Source of the DNA: Brienomyrus brachyistius
Lineage: Eukaryota; Chordata; Actinopteri; Osteoglossiformes; Mormyridae
Direction of reading: 5' to 3'
Assembly (NCBI RefSeq): GCF_023856365.1
Contig: NC_064544.1
Coordinates: 22,482,399-22,546,398 of the forward strand
Length of the DNA stretch: 64,000 nt
Within the stretch, counting starts at the first letter, position 1; every line of letters starts with the position of its first letter. The translations under genes and the position numbers were made by a program. Positions 1 through 12,800 of the stretch are shown one piece after another. Under the pieces are notes generated by a model. That model was not told the DNA's origin and made no database searches. It saw only the letters and a program-made list of their open reading frames with translations.

Positions 1-111
1 GCCATCAGGTGCTCAGTTTAGAAAAGAAGAGGATGAGAAACGAGCATCATTGGATAATGCCCGGTATTATGCATGACATGTATCCTGAAACAAGATAAAA
101 TAAAGTAGTAG

Positions 112-448
112 GGATAAGGAAAACGGGGGCGGGTTCGAGTCTCCGCCTGGGTCACATGTGTGTGGAGTTTGCATGTTCTCCCCATGTCGTCGTGGGGTTT
201 CCTCCGGGTACTCCGGTTTCCCCCCACAGTCCAAAAACATGCTGAGGCTAATTGGAGTTGCTAAATTGCCCATAGGAGTGCATGTGTGAGTGAATGGTGT
301 GTGAGTGTGCCCTGCGATGGGCTGGCCCCCCATCCTGGGTTGTTCCCTGCCTCGTGCCCATTGCTTCCGGGATAGGCTCCGGGCCCCCGCGACCCAATAG
401 GATAAGCGGTTTGGAAAATGGATGGATGGATGGATGGATAAGGAAAAC
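112..448 (+). repeat. 5'-truncated tRNA-type SINE with GGAT-repeat tail
   Basis: The body (about 125-435) begins at the B-box-like GGGTTCGAGTCTCC and runs through a core that recurs at 7838-8134 and 29048-29403. It ends in a (GGAT)n tail. A 13 bp direct repeat, ggataaggaaaac, flanks it at 112-124 and 436-448, which is a clear target-site duplication. Compared with the full copy near 29.0 kb the tRNA-like head is missing, so the copy was 5'-truncated at insertion. The two short minus-strand reading frames over it are not genes. Confidence 0.85.
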
Positions 449-541
449 TTCTGTTTATGTTTGTTAGCCACTTGGCTATGATAGTAAACAGTAGACAGGC
501 AGTAGACACTGATGTGGCTTATTGAATCTTTGGGACCGTGT

Positions 542-839
542 TGTCAGGGTACAGGTAAGCGTACGGGCAGGCGGGCTAGAAGGATCAGACAAGGAAGAGG
601 CAGGCAGGCGGAATATGGGGAGAACTGGGGATTTATTCGGGGAAGAAGACTACGGGCAGGACAGATCAATGATACAGACATCTAACATCAATGACGGACG
701 AAAAACCGGGGCAAGACGTGGACTGAAATAGACAAGACATGGCAAAACAACAGGGTACAGCTGGGTACAATCAGAGAAGCACACGTGAATAATCAGGGGG
801 GCGTGGCACACATGAGGATCGGACGAGCCGGTCATGACA
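542..839 (-). mobile_element. Solo LTR (Gypsy-type, Tf1/sushi-like LTR)
   Basis: A 298 bp sequence starts TGTCATGACC (read on the minus strand) and ends CCTGACA, inside a perfect 5 bp target duplication, cgtgt, at 537-541 and 840-844. On the minus strand it has the same order of parts as the LTRs of the elements at 20748 and 30439: a stretch containing GTGTGCCACGCC, a TATA-like TATTTCA near 724-731, the GTCCGTCATT block (690-699) and a polyadenylation-type AATAAA near the middle. No internal region remains, so it is an LTR left after recombination. Confidence 0.85.
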
Positions 840-844
840 CGTGT

Positions 845-1229
845 TCAGCATAATATTAATTAGCCATTAATTGGAAGAGGTGTATTGTTGATTTGTCTCC
901 TATTCTCCATGTATGATGAATTATTATGGTTTGTTAGCCGTTTGCATACTGTGTTACGCTAAAACCGGACAATAGTATTCTGTTGTAGTCTAGCTGACTT
1001 AGCAAAAAAAATTCCTTACAATATTAGGCTACATTATTTAGGAAAATTATCTTAATGTTATTACAGAATAATGTACTACTTCAAACACTGATGTTGTGAT
1101 AGCATATTCAATAAAATGTTTGTTATACATATAATTTTGAATATTTGATAAATTGGGCAAAATTATATGTTTGTTTTAATTATGAAAATGATGCATGCAT
1201 GTATCAGAGTTTTATATTGGGTTTCTATT
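845..1229. other. No recognisable feature
   Basis: AT-rich sequence without splice-flanked exons or repeats that I recognise. It may belong to the 5' part of the decayed hAT element that follows or to an intron of gene 1. Confidence 0.5.
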
Positions 1230-3469
1230 CAGGGGCACTGAAACATTTTGGAGCACCCTCTGCCACTGCCACCGCCCAAGATGAGGAGCCATCCACCTCC
1301 TCAGCCACATATGTGTCTCCACAAATGTCTGATCCCAAGGATGAAGACCCAATTGCGGCCACTTCAGGTGTGATTGTGCGTAGCCTGAGTGTGTGTGTCG
1401 CCTAATATTTTGCAAAGACTGTTCCGCCACTATGCTGTGTATTCCAAATTACTTGTGTATACTAATGCAAATGTATGCTCAAAAAATGTCTGGAACTAAA
1501 CCCCCTGAGGATAAGCCCCTGACTACAGACCCTGTTGACTGGCCTTCAGATGTCACTGACAGCATTCGAATACAGCTGGTTTGCAAAGGACCAAGTAAGG
1601 TAGCACCTGACTTTGTTTTCCCTAGAAATGAGGGTGATGGAAGAAGTTGCCACCAGCAGTATTTTAAAAAAACACTAGTTAGCGGTGAAAAGATGCCTAG
1701 AAGCTGGCTAGTATATTCTGAGAATAACAACAGCCTTTTTTGCTTCTGCTGCAAGCTGTTTTCTAAAAGACACATCAATTTAACAAGTTCTGGACTGACA
1801 GATTGGAAGCATGCCAGTTCTCTTCTCACCTCACGTGACAATAGTCCTGAACACCATAACTCCATGAAAGCATGGAAAGACCTGGTAGTGAGCATTAAAA
1901 AGGGGAAACAATTAACAAACAAGAGATGGCAGTTCTGCAGGCTGAGAAAATAAGATGGAGAGCGGCGCTTACTCGTCTCATTGCTATCATTCAGTCTCTC
2001 GCAATCAGAAATTTACAACTAAGGGGACACACGCAAACATTGTTTTCTGTATCAAATGGCAGTTTTCTAAAAGAACTTGAACTCATGGCAAGGTTTGATC
2101 CCATAATGCACGAGCACATTGACCGTGTCCAGAAAGGCACTTGCAGGCACACCAGCTCGGTCACCGTATACAAAACGAACTCATTGATTTGTTGAGTAGC
2201 AAGATCACTTCAACAATGGTTGATGATATCAAGCTGGCAAAGCTTTTCTCCATAATTCTAGATTTTACTCCAGATATTAGCCACACTGAACAGCTGTCAG
2301 TTGTGATTCGCATTGTATCATTACAAGAGAAGCCCCATGTTAGCTAGTATTTTATGGGTTTTTTGGAAGCTGACGAATCCACAGGGAAACATTTCGCATA
2401 GATGATTTTAAACCGGTTGGAAGAGCTGAAAAATCCCTTTGAGGACTGCAGAGGTCAGTCATATGACAATGGGGCCAACATGAGGGGAACAAACAGGGCC
2501 GTTCAAGCCAGGCTCCTGGAACTGAATCTCTCTTTGTTCCCCGTGGAGCTCATACACTGAATTTGGTTGTGGCTGATGCTGCACAGGGATCTATTGATGC
2601 CACGAGTTACTTTGGGATTTTGCAAAAACTTTACAATTTGTTTTCAGCCTGCACTCAGAGATGGGCCATCCTGAAAACACATGCTAACATTACACTGAAG
2701 ATGTGGTCTGAAACAAGGTGGGAAAGTAAGATCAACAGGGTTGAGCCCCTGAGGTACCAAGCATCTGCAGTGAGAGAGGCTTTCATTGAGGTGAGAGACC
2801 AAACCAAAGACTCAGTCATAACGACTGAGGCCCAGTCTTTGTCTGAGGAGGTGGGATCATACAGATTCAGCATTTGTACAGCGGTGTGGTATGACATCCT
2901 GAACCAAACCCACCATGTGAGCAAGCTCATGCAGTATCCCAACATGAATGTGGATATAGCAGTCAATCTCCACAAAAAGACAGGGAGAGGTCTCCGCAAC
3001 TACAGGGCAACAGGCTTTGCATCTGCACAAATGTCAGCCAAGGATATGTGTGAGGACATGAATGTAGAGGCTGTTTTGCAACAGAAAAGACTGAGATCTA
3101 CAAAGCGACACTTCTGATGAGCCATTGAGTGATGCCCTAAAGAAGCTGAAACTTGTGAAGACATATCTGAGGTCTACTATGTCTCAGTAACGCCTCACTG
3201 GCCTTGCCAACATCAGAATCAATCATGCAATTGCTGACCAGATTTCATATGATGACATTATTGATGACTTTGCATCAAGGAAGGCAAGAAAGGTGCTGAT
3301 TTAGATGACAATTATTTCATATCAGTGTGTGTTGTGCAGAGTGAAATCGTGTTATCTGGTTAAATTCAGTATGGTTCTGTTTTTACAATAAAATATGTTA
3401 ATGTACGTGTGTGTGTAGGGGTGGAGGGAGTGTTCGCCCTGGGCACCAAACAGCCTAGGACCGCCCCTG
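1230..3469 (+). pseudogene. Decayed hAT-superfamily transposase (TTF/ZMYM-like)
   Basis: Several short reading frames in different frames read in order like one hAT transposase of the kind often annotated in fish as zinc finger MYM-type protein 1-like. Near 1240-1370 is an N-terminal low-complexity segment. At 1489-1953 is a TTF-type zinc-binding domain with the cysteine cluster FCFCCKLF. Catalytic-core remnants lie at 2141-3117. At about 3180-3300 is the C-terminal dimerisation region with RLTGLANIRI and DDFASRKARKV. Frameshifts separate the segments near 1950, 2190, 2350, 2560 and 3117, and 'taa' interrupts the tail, so no functional protein is possible. The right end is at about 3469; the left end was not identified. 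The element sits where the membrane exon preceding 3781 would be expected, by comparison with gene 2. Confidence 0.75.
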
Positions 3470-3477
3470 TTACACAG
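3454..3477 (+). repeat. Right terminal repeat of the hAT relic and half of its target duplication
   Basis: The end CCTAGGACCGCCCCTG is typical of the CAGGGGCGG termini of fish hAT elements. It is followed by ttacacag (3470-3477), which corresponds to ctacacag in the equivalent uninterrupted place of gene 2 (about 62171-62178). The matching left-hand copy was not found. Confidence 0.45.
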
Positions 3478-3780
3478 GGTGCCTGTCCATTGCAGGGCTT
3501 AACTGTGATGTAATTAACATATTCGACCATACCTGTAATGTAAATAACATACTAAACCGAAACAATGAACCAAAGCTGATGTCCTCACTGAAATTATACT
3601 AAAAATAATGCAGGAGCTGCATCTATAGAGACTGACAGTCCGTCCTGGGTGTCTGTAGGTGAGCATGCAGCAGAATGACCATCTGAGGATGGCTGTAGAT
3701 CATTAAACTTTGCCTGAACCATCATCTAATTTTAAGCAGCATGTGGTTAAATCTGATTCTACAGTACTTTCTCTCTACAG

Positions 3781-3876
3781 ATAAAAGCAAACAGGCTCTG
3801 CTGAGTCACTGCTCACATGTCACAGTCCCACCAATCATGGTTTCTGCAGCCTTCATCCTGTGGGGTGTAACCGAAG
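3781..3876 (+). CDS. Gene 1 membrane exon a
   Basis: Acceptor ctctctacag, donor gtgagc, 96 bp, phase 1-1. It encodes a D-x-SK start, several polar residues (SHCSHVTVP) and the hydrophobic run [15 protein letters not shown]. Gene 2 has the same exon at 62532-62627, differing by only a few residues. It is the best-conserved membrane exon visible. Confidence 0.9.
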
Positions 3877-6800
3877 GTGAGCCCATTGAATATGGTTTAA
3901 AGAAGCTTTTTACAAAGAGACAGATTTGATTGTTTTTGTTGTGCAGGCAGTAAGAAATAAACAGCAGCAGCATAAACAGCAACCTGCTGGGGATTAATTA
4001 TGTAAATGAGTCACTCTGTAATTTGAGGCTGATACCTAATATTTGTAATTAATACTGTGGTGATTCAATTTTAAGATGAATAAGTATCCATCATAAATTA
4101 ACTGATAGTTATTTATAGTTTGATTTGTATTTCCTAAAAGATTAATTTATTGATAATTATTTTGTGTTTGCTCAAAATAGGGACCTGCTTTTCTCCAAGA
4201 ACAGGGAGAGCAGTAAACACACTATGGTGAAAAATATAGTTACTATTTAAAATAGCAGGGGCTACTGGTGACTAATAGAATTTTAGAAGTTAGCAGTCAG
4301 TAATGAAGTGACAGGTAACATAAAATCCAATGCAGATGTAACCGGGTGATCTACGGATTGTGACCATAAGCAGTTAAACTGCATCTGGGAACGATGAGGA
4401 ATAGGTGTTTGCGCCTTTAAGTAAGATGATGACATCATCGCCTAAAGGAGAGCGCGAAAAGCCACTGTCTGGAAGCGCCATTTTGAGCTGTATGAGCTGG
4501 GCTGCGGACAGTTTTCCGAGTGGTGCGAGAGTTTCCCAAAGTACCAGAGAGCGGTGTTTCAGAGCGGTTTACTGACCACGCCTTAAAGTTTAGCTGTGTG
4601 CCACTGCCATTTTCCCTTTTATTACTGCATACTCGTTTATATGAGATTAGCCTCAAGTGGTTTTGTGTATTTAATTTTGCTTTTACACTGTGCCAGTCCC
4701 ACCCGAGTGTGGAGTTTTATTTTCCCCGTTTGAGAATCACCTGTAAGGGAAGATTGTAAAGTGAAACTGTTTACGTAAATCTTCTTATCTTCCAACAAAA
4801 ACATCTATTCAATTAGATCTATGGAATAAATTAGACCCAAAAAGAGTGTTTGTGTTTCTGAGTGTTATTTCTCGGGCCACACAGAGTTCATCAGAGTAGA
4901 GAGTTCTGCAACTCCCCAGCACGGTGTACAGCTCGGCAGGTTAGGGCAGTTTGTCTGTGATTGAAGGGTCACTTATTCAAATCCCAAATTCGACAGTATC
5001 ACGTCACGGGCAAAGATGGAGGCGAAGGCAGGCGTGGGGAAAACCAAAGTGGGTTTTATTAAATGAAATTACAGGCAAGGCAAAAAGAAACCAGACCATG
5101 AGTGATCAAAACAGGGTTGAGAGGATCAGGCGAGAGCACAGGTCATACTGGGAAGCACATGTAGGCAGCAACATCAATGACTGGACTGAGGAGATCAAGA
5201 CAACAGAGCAGACGAGGGGCAAGATTAAACAAGTAACAGGTGTGGCTTGTTAGAACCACACAACAGAGAGGACCAGATAGAAGGGATGTGGGGTATGACA
5301 GACAGAGTGATTTCACCCCTGGGCCTTTGAGTAAAGACTTTAACAATCAATTACTTCAGGTATTTTCTGACTCGGCTAAATAAATATAACATAATGTTCA
5401 CTGTTGCCCAGGATCCAAAGGAGAGGCTGTTACTGGTACTGCCGTCAATCTGCTGTATATCCTGGTGTTGATTAATATGGCTCCATATCGGAACTTATTT
5501 AAAGGTATGTTTACATATTTTCTGTCCTTTTTCCGACATTTAATATTACATGCGGTTGTCACTGTTTAGAAAAACAAGTGTTTGCAAAGAAATGCTGAAA
5601 AAAAAACTGGATTTTAGAATTAACCAGTATTAGACATCAATCATTCTCAGCATTGCGTGAGAGCGATTTGGAGAGGAGCAGCCTAGAACTTCCAAAGGAC
5701 CATACTGTATGTGAAGAACCAAAGAGCAGTGAAGATCCATATTATCAGGCAGGAGATGGAGACCCTCAGGTCCCAAAGCAAACAGGCAAAAGAAGAGGAG
5801 CGCAGAGGTTTGGCTCAGCTGATGTACATCCTACACAAGAAGATCAGGGTCCTCTGCTGGGCAGAGTGGCATTGTGGATGACGCTGTGTAAGAGCCTGAA
5901 AGCACTGCATTCATCACCAAGCCCTTCAAGTTCATGAAAGAACTGTTAGAGCAAAAGCATAGCAGCAAGATGGCCTGTTCACAGGAGGAGACAGACCAGG
6001 CCCGAGTGGCACCCATACAAAGGGTATAAGAATTGGCTGAAATTCTTCCTGAAGCTTCTCTGAGTCGTCTGGAGAAGAGAAGAGTATTCCTGACCAGTGG
6101 AGGTTTGGATCCCAAAGGAGGAGAACTCAAGGCGAATGGACCAGTTCTGCCTCATTTCTCTGTGTGTTGAAGCAAAAATCATCTTTAGTGCTGTTTCTAA
6201 CCTGCAGTTCACCATTCTTGTGAAGAACAGTTAAAATACATAATTTCAGAAAGAAGACCTTTCAGGAATGGCCGTATGCCTGGAGCATGCCGGTTTGGTG
6301 ACTAGTGATGCGTGGATTGCATATCTACAGGCACCGTGTTTATTCTGTGGATCGGGTCATAAAATTAATATTCTGATTAATTGTGTATGAGTTGTGGGTC
6401 AGTGATATATAATAAATGAGGAAAATAATAATTACATTCTCAAAAATGTAAACATATTTCAAGCTTCATTTTACATCAGGTACAAATTAACAGACTAGAC
6501 TTGTCTTTAGCAGCAACTGAAGCAAAAAAGATTCAAGTGAAAATCAAAGAAACAGAATTCAAACAAGAAAGGAAGGGCAGAATAGGTCTGTGTTGGAGTG
6601 ATTTAGTGAAATAATGAACCCTGACGAGTGCGCTGCTGGGTTTGGTATATATGACATGGTATTTGGTATTACAGTTTTATCAGTGTACTGTCCAGCTCTT
6701 ACACTGTAATGTGGGTCACAGAGGCTTTTACTTTGAATAAGGATCTTATTCTCTTAGTCTTCTGCGGCTTATGTGTGTAAAATTATAAACTAACAGCTCA

Positions 6801-9800
6801 TGATCAGGGATGATGAATTTGAATGTAATTTGTTCTCATTGAATGAATGGTCATTAATGGTCTGACATTGCTACATATTTTTCCTATAATTAGACGTAGC
6901 TGTTGTGATGTGTGATGGGCTGAATGCAACATCTATTAAATTATTCCATTTTTATTTCATTTTAAAATTAACTCTTCTTTTCATTTTGCAGATACAGGGC
7001 AATTAATTATATGCATCACCTTGAGAACTGCATTTCCCATCATTCTGGTGGGTGCCCTAACAGGTAAGTTTAAGTGTAATTAATAGATATGAATCATTAA
7101 AGTAACACAGGATAAAGTAGCATCTTCTGGTAAAACATTAAACACACTGTGGTGCATCTTTGAAGATGGCAAACATACTTCAGTGTTTTAGCACATGCTG
7201 CTCATTTTCTGTACATTACTGTACAGAGTTTCTTGTGATTTTGTCACTCTGGTTGTAAAATACCCCTAAATCAGAACTTGATTCCCACCTGAATCCCCAG
7301 GTTATTCCCCCATACAGTGACCCAGTTAAGAGGGATGGGTCTTAGCATGGTGGGTAAGACAAGGACCTGTATGTAACCTGAAGTTTCCCAGCCCAGGTCC
7401 TGGGTGAAACTCGGCCTGTTTACCTTTAGACAGCTGCTTAACCTGAACTGCTCCAGTGCCCAGCTGTCTGAAAGGGGACGGTTTTAAATAGCTAAGTATT
7501 GAGGTTTATTTAAAATAATAATAAGCAGAGGAAAAGTAGCATGAAGTAGCTGCTCCACAGCTCTGTATGTTTTCCTGTGTCTGACATTAATTGCATAGTG
7601 ACTCACTATTTTTACATCATTTCAGGTTCTTTCATTGAGTTTTCAGCAAAATATTCCCCATTTCCAGCTGAGAAAGCAACATTTGGAGGATTTTTTAGTG
7701 GAATGATATTTATGTTTGTCCTTTTTCTTATATTCCGAAGTGAGTATGTTTATAAATGGATTTCTGGAATATTGGAGTTACAAATTTCTTTTTTGCTTTG
7801 TATTTAAACACAAAAATGTGTTTTGAGTTACATAGTTTCATCCATCCATCCATTTTCCAAACCGCTAATCCTACTGGCTCACAGGGGGTCTGGAGCCTAT
7901 CCTGGAAGCTACGGGCACGAGGCAGGGAATAACCCAGCATGGGGGGCCAGCCCATCGCAGGGCACACTCACACACCATTCACTCACACATGCACACCTAC
8001 GGGCAATTTAGCAACTGCAATTAGCCTCAGCATGTTTTTGGATTTTTGGACCCTACGACGACATGGGGAGAACATGCAAACTCCGCACACATGTAACCCA
8101 GGGGCAGACTTGAACCTGGGTCCCAGAGGTGTGAGTGTGAGTCTGCATGTGCTCCTCATGTCTTGTAGGTTTGAGTCCCCCTCCTCTGTGTCTCTATACA
8201 GTCTGCATGTGCTCCCCATATTTTGTGGGTTTGAGCCCCCCTCGTCTGTGTCTGTATACAGTCTGCATGTGCTCCCCATGTCTTGTGGGTTTGAGCCCCC
8301 CTCCTCTGTGTCTGTATACAGTTTGCATGTGCTCCCCATATCTTGTGGGTTTGAGCCCCCCTCCTTTGTGTCTGTATACAGTCTGCATGTTCTCCCCATG
8401 TCATGTGGGTTTCTATCAGTTACTTCAGTTTCCTCCAGAAGCCCAAAGCCTCACTCTCAAGTTAACTGGTGTCTGTAAATAGCCCATAGCATGCGACTGT
8501 GTGTATGGCCTCCCCTCCAAGGTGTACCTCTGCCCTGTGCTGCTTGGCATGGGCTCCAGGCCCCCTGTGACCCTGTGCAGGATGGGTGGATGCATATTAA
8601 TGTGTTACACAATTTGTGATATACTGTAACATCTCCCCAAGCACAGGCACATTAATTGCTATTTTCTTCAAAGCTGTATTTTTGGGTGGGTGGCAACGAT
8701 CAGTGTTGTGATACTGTAAGCCTGTGCATTAGAGCGCCCCTGCCCCCCAGGCATCCTTTGTTACCTTTTAATACCCCATTTATGTCTGCAGATTTTATTG
8801 TTTTTTTATCCTCCTTGTTATCTGTTCTGACTTAAATTTTATTATGGTGACTGACTCTATTCTCACCCCCATTTTCAGTCGTTGACATGGTGGTTTGGAG
8901 AATATATCCCAAAGAAAAATATGAGAAAATACTTGCCTACATAGCAGGAATAACTGGAGTTATATTTCTGTTCGTCTTGGCTTCATCCATCAGTAAGTCT
9001 GTATAAGTTCCCATATGTGCTGTTAGCATGTTCTCCCCGTGTTTGCACTGGTTCCCTCCATGCAGGGGCGTCATGCACCTTATTTTTTTGAGAGTTCACA
9101 GCTTCATATGCAAAATGTATAATTGCCAAAACATGAAATTCACTTGCAGACTGAGCTAGGACAGTCAGATTGAGTTACATAATATGCCTGATGAGCAGAA
9201 CATTTCCCAAAACATAATCACACATCCCAAATGTGGTTCATCTGTAATGTAAGCCTGTTTGTAGCAATTAGATTGTAACACTACATATCATACAGCTGCA
9301 CTCATCTGCTCCAACCTTTCATGTCTCCACCCCATTTGGCCAGCAGGGGTCGCTGGCCATTCTGTTCTCCCTGTGCCCAAGTCCTTTGCGTGTTTCCCTT
9401 GCTCCATAGATTGCTGTGTGGTGCTATGGACTGAGCCTGCAGCTACTAACCTGTTAGTCATGTGTTCAAGCCAGTCACATTTTGTGTTCATTAGATATTG
9501 TTCCCTAGTGTTTCTTTTTTATTAGTTTTCTTGTCTTGTTCTGTTTAATTATCCTTGTGTTCTGTTCCTAGTGTTTAATTCCCTGTTAATGTTTTCTTTA
9601 GCTCTCTATCTTCTGCATTTAATTACTATTCATTCTTCCTGTTGCCCATTTTCTTGTGCCAATTGTTGTTGATTGTTCCCACCTGTCCTGCATTATCTTG
9701 TTTGCCCTCTGTATTTAAGTACTTGTGCCTGTGATGTTGCTTATTCTGATTAGCTGTGTGCTTGGTTTGCTTCGCTGCTTGTTCTCTGTGTTTCCAGTTT

Positions 9801-12800
9801 CCCCTTGTAGATCATTTTTTGTTCTGTTTGTTACATCATTCCCCTGTTTAGTTTTTATCCCTTGTGGTGTGTTTTGCTTGTAGTGTTCCCAGTGTTTTAT
9901 CTGTAATAAACTTTTTAGTTTTATGGAGCCATAAAATAGAGTGTCACCTTCCTTTTCCCGCCTTTACCTTGCCATGTTTCCATGACAACAACTTTGGTGA
10001 CCATGGTTGTTGATGGTAAATTTATATCTTTAAACAGCTGAAGATACAGTATTTTAAGTCAAACTGTGAAATACTGTATCTTCTGACATTTTCTCCAATC
10101 TCCTGATTAAATCTACTGTAAATTAATATATTACTGTCCTGTCCCTGTCCTGTTTTGGTCAAATTCAGTTTCTTTTCTCTGACAAGTACACCAAAACTAC
10201 ACCGCTAACTGTTACTAAAGGCTGCTGACCTTAACAGCAGTTATCAAGCCTCCAAAAGGCATTCCTCACTTTCCCCAGGCCAGCTGACTGTAACCTCTCT
10301 GCCTCAGCTTCTTTTAACATTAGTTCAGCCATCCTACTAGGCTTCATGGCTGTTGTCAGTCTTGATATATTTTTGTTGCAGATGTCCAAAACAACAAGGG
10401 TCAGTCTCTGAGCAAAGAACAGCACTAATCAGGCCTCCTCATTGTTCTCCTTTATGACAGCTTGCACACCTCTGTAAAGCAGCCAGTGTAGCCCTGCCTC
10501 TTATATTGTTGGTTTATAATGTCTGGCTAAGACATTTGGCAAGAGCAGCTCCAGCTGTGTCCTTTACATGCACTAAATCAAGAAAACACTCTTGTCTTTT
10601 AATATTGTTATCATATAAAAAAATTAGGCGCCTGATCCTGTTTGTAAGGGCCGATTCATACGTACTGTCCATGCAAAGTGTGAGTGATGTAAATTTAGTC
10701 ATGAGAGGTGTCCAGCGGACATGTTGTACACCAGTGCACGTCAGTTGCACATGTGCAATGAAATTGACAGTAGGAGGTAGAAGGAGAAGAAGAAAAATTG
10801 GTGTAGTTGTAGTTACAGACACTTTCGGTAAGTAGCTGTGTGAGGAGGTGTGAAGTTTCCCGCAGACGCATAACTCATTATTGAAGGAGCACAGAGTCGC
10901 GTTCCGGTGCAAGATTTTGTATAAACAGATCATCCAAACACTGCTGGCTGAGATGGAAATTGTTCTGGCTTTGGGCAGGGAAACAGCACAGACACCGTGA
11001 AGTCGGGGAAAAGGGGGTTTATTCGGGGAAAATCACCAAATACAGAACAAACGCATGAACAAAGTTGCAATAGAGAAATCACAGCATCAGTAAGATATGA
11101 TGACACACTGCATACACACCTGGACCAAAATGTGTCCCTAGTGCCTTTCTGCAAGCAGCTAGTATCACTTTGTGCGATGAATGAGGTGAACATTCAGATT
11201 TTTATTTGTCACTTGCATGAATGTCCTGCTACACCAGCAGTGAGATTAATTTCCACGACTCCAGACTGTGCTAAACTAAGCAAAGCTTTGTATCTTTGCT
11301 GCTTTTGTCTTTCCTTTGTTTTGAGTCCAATCTGTTTGTCTCTCTGTTTGTCTGACAGATACTCATAAATAAAGGGGGGGGGGGGGGGGCTCATGCTCAT
11401 CCTTTTGCAAGTGTTCCAGGAGCCACTCTACTTTATAAGTGACAAAATCCTCGCTCACAGCATCAGTTTCTACCTGCTGGAGCAGGGAGGATGTTTCTTG
11501 CCTAATTATTTCTGTAATAGACTTTCTGAAGTGAGGCAGCCGGACACAGCTGGGCTGTAGCGGTTGTGGCCGTAGCCTGTCGTATAGCGGCTGTCACCTC
11601 ATCCATTAGATCTTAAGCGACTGTCCCAGCCCGGTTTCCACGGCCACATCCCCAGCTTGCTAAAAAGCTGTGATTGGACAGTTATTGCATTTCAGCATGT
11701 ACTTTTCAAAAATGAGCCGATGCAGCAGACCAAGGAAGGCCAGTACAATTCTGTGTGATTTGGATTTCTTCATTTAATTGTGTGTAATGTAAACCTTTCT
11801 AATTGTTTTTCTGGATGGTAGTTAAATAAGATGCATAGCAGTGGAATGATGGTTTTGCTGTTCATTGTGTCATGACATTCATTGAAAAGCAGTGCTTCTT
11901 CTGCATTGCATTTCCACATGGCACGGTTTCTGCCTGCTGCACACTGCAAAACAAAATGTCACGTCGATTGTTTTCCCGTACATGCTGAAGTCGTATTTGC
12001 AGTTCAAGGTGGCATGAATTCTGCTCTTCAGTGTGAAACAGGCTAAACAATCTGGAGCCTAAATCTAAAACCCTGAGCGGCCCTGAGCCCCTTCAGTCTC
12101 TATCAGCATGACGCCTCTGCCTGCAGGTGCTCCGGTTCCCCCCCCCCCTCCAAAAAAAACATGCATTTAGGTAAAATGGGGTCTAAAATGGCCCGTTGTG
12201 TGTGACTGGATGTGCCCTGTGATGGACTGGCACCCGACCACGGTGTACCCTGCTCTGGGCTTTTTAGGGAAAGACTCACCATGGAACTGTACTTGAGAAG
12301 GGGTTATGATGGATGGAAAATGTCACTGGGATTTCAGAAATGTACAAAATGGATTGTTAAAATGCGTTTTCACGTTTGATATGTACATTTAGGGATGTAT
12401 GATGAAATGGCCAACCCAAGCACTCTGGGATGTACTTTTCATACGAGAATGTTAAATAAGGGATTCAAAACCAGAACCCCCAGGTGACAGACCAGTGCAG
12501 GACCAGTGAAGATATCTGTGTATGTATTCTGTCTGACATGAATTCCATGGTGACTGACTCTGCTCTTACATTATTTTAGTTGCGGTCAGTGTTTTCCTGG
12601 CAAAATTCTCAGCTGCAGCTTGGAAAGAACAACTTGGAACATTTTTCATTTTGTTAGTGTTTCCAATCTTCATGATTTTATTCCCAGGTAAGTATGTTTT
12701 CAGGTTAATGTATTTATTTAAATTTTTGATTTAGACTTTGGAACATCAAGAACACTGGAGCAGAATTCGGTATTGAGGTATTTAGTTGCTACACTGTAGT

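Larger units (their letters stand above)
3476..6240 (+). repeat. Segmental (tandem gene) duplication, copy 1
   Basis: Exons and introns from about 3476 match 62178-64000 in the same order and orientation, including non-coding intron sequence such as the GCAGGGCTTAACTGTGATG stretch at 3493 and 62196 and an old LINE fragment at the right end. Copy 1 is longer because LTRs were inserted into it after the duplication (4997-5300 and probably about 4337-4884). The match shows that gene 1 and gene 2 are tandem paralogues. Confidence 0.9.

Noticed and set aside
8141..8400. CRISPR-like regular repeat
   Set aside because: Units are contiguous 60 bp copies without unique spacers, and the DNA is vertebrate.
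9480..9990. Complete LTR with primer site AACTTTGGTGACC
   Set aside because: The left end and target duplication could not be found; kept only as low-confidence LTR-like sequence.
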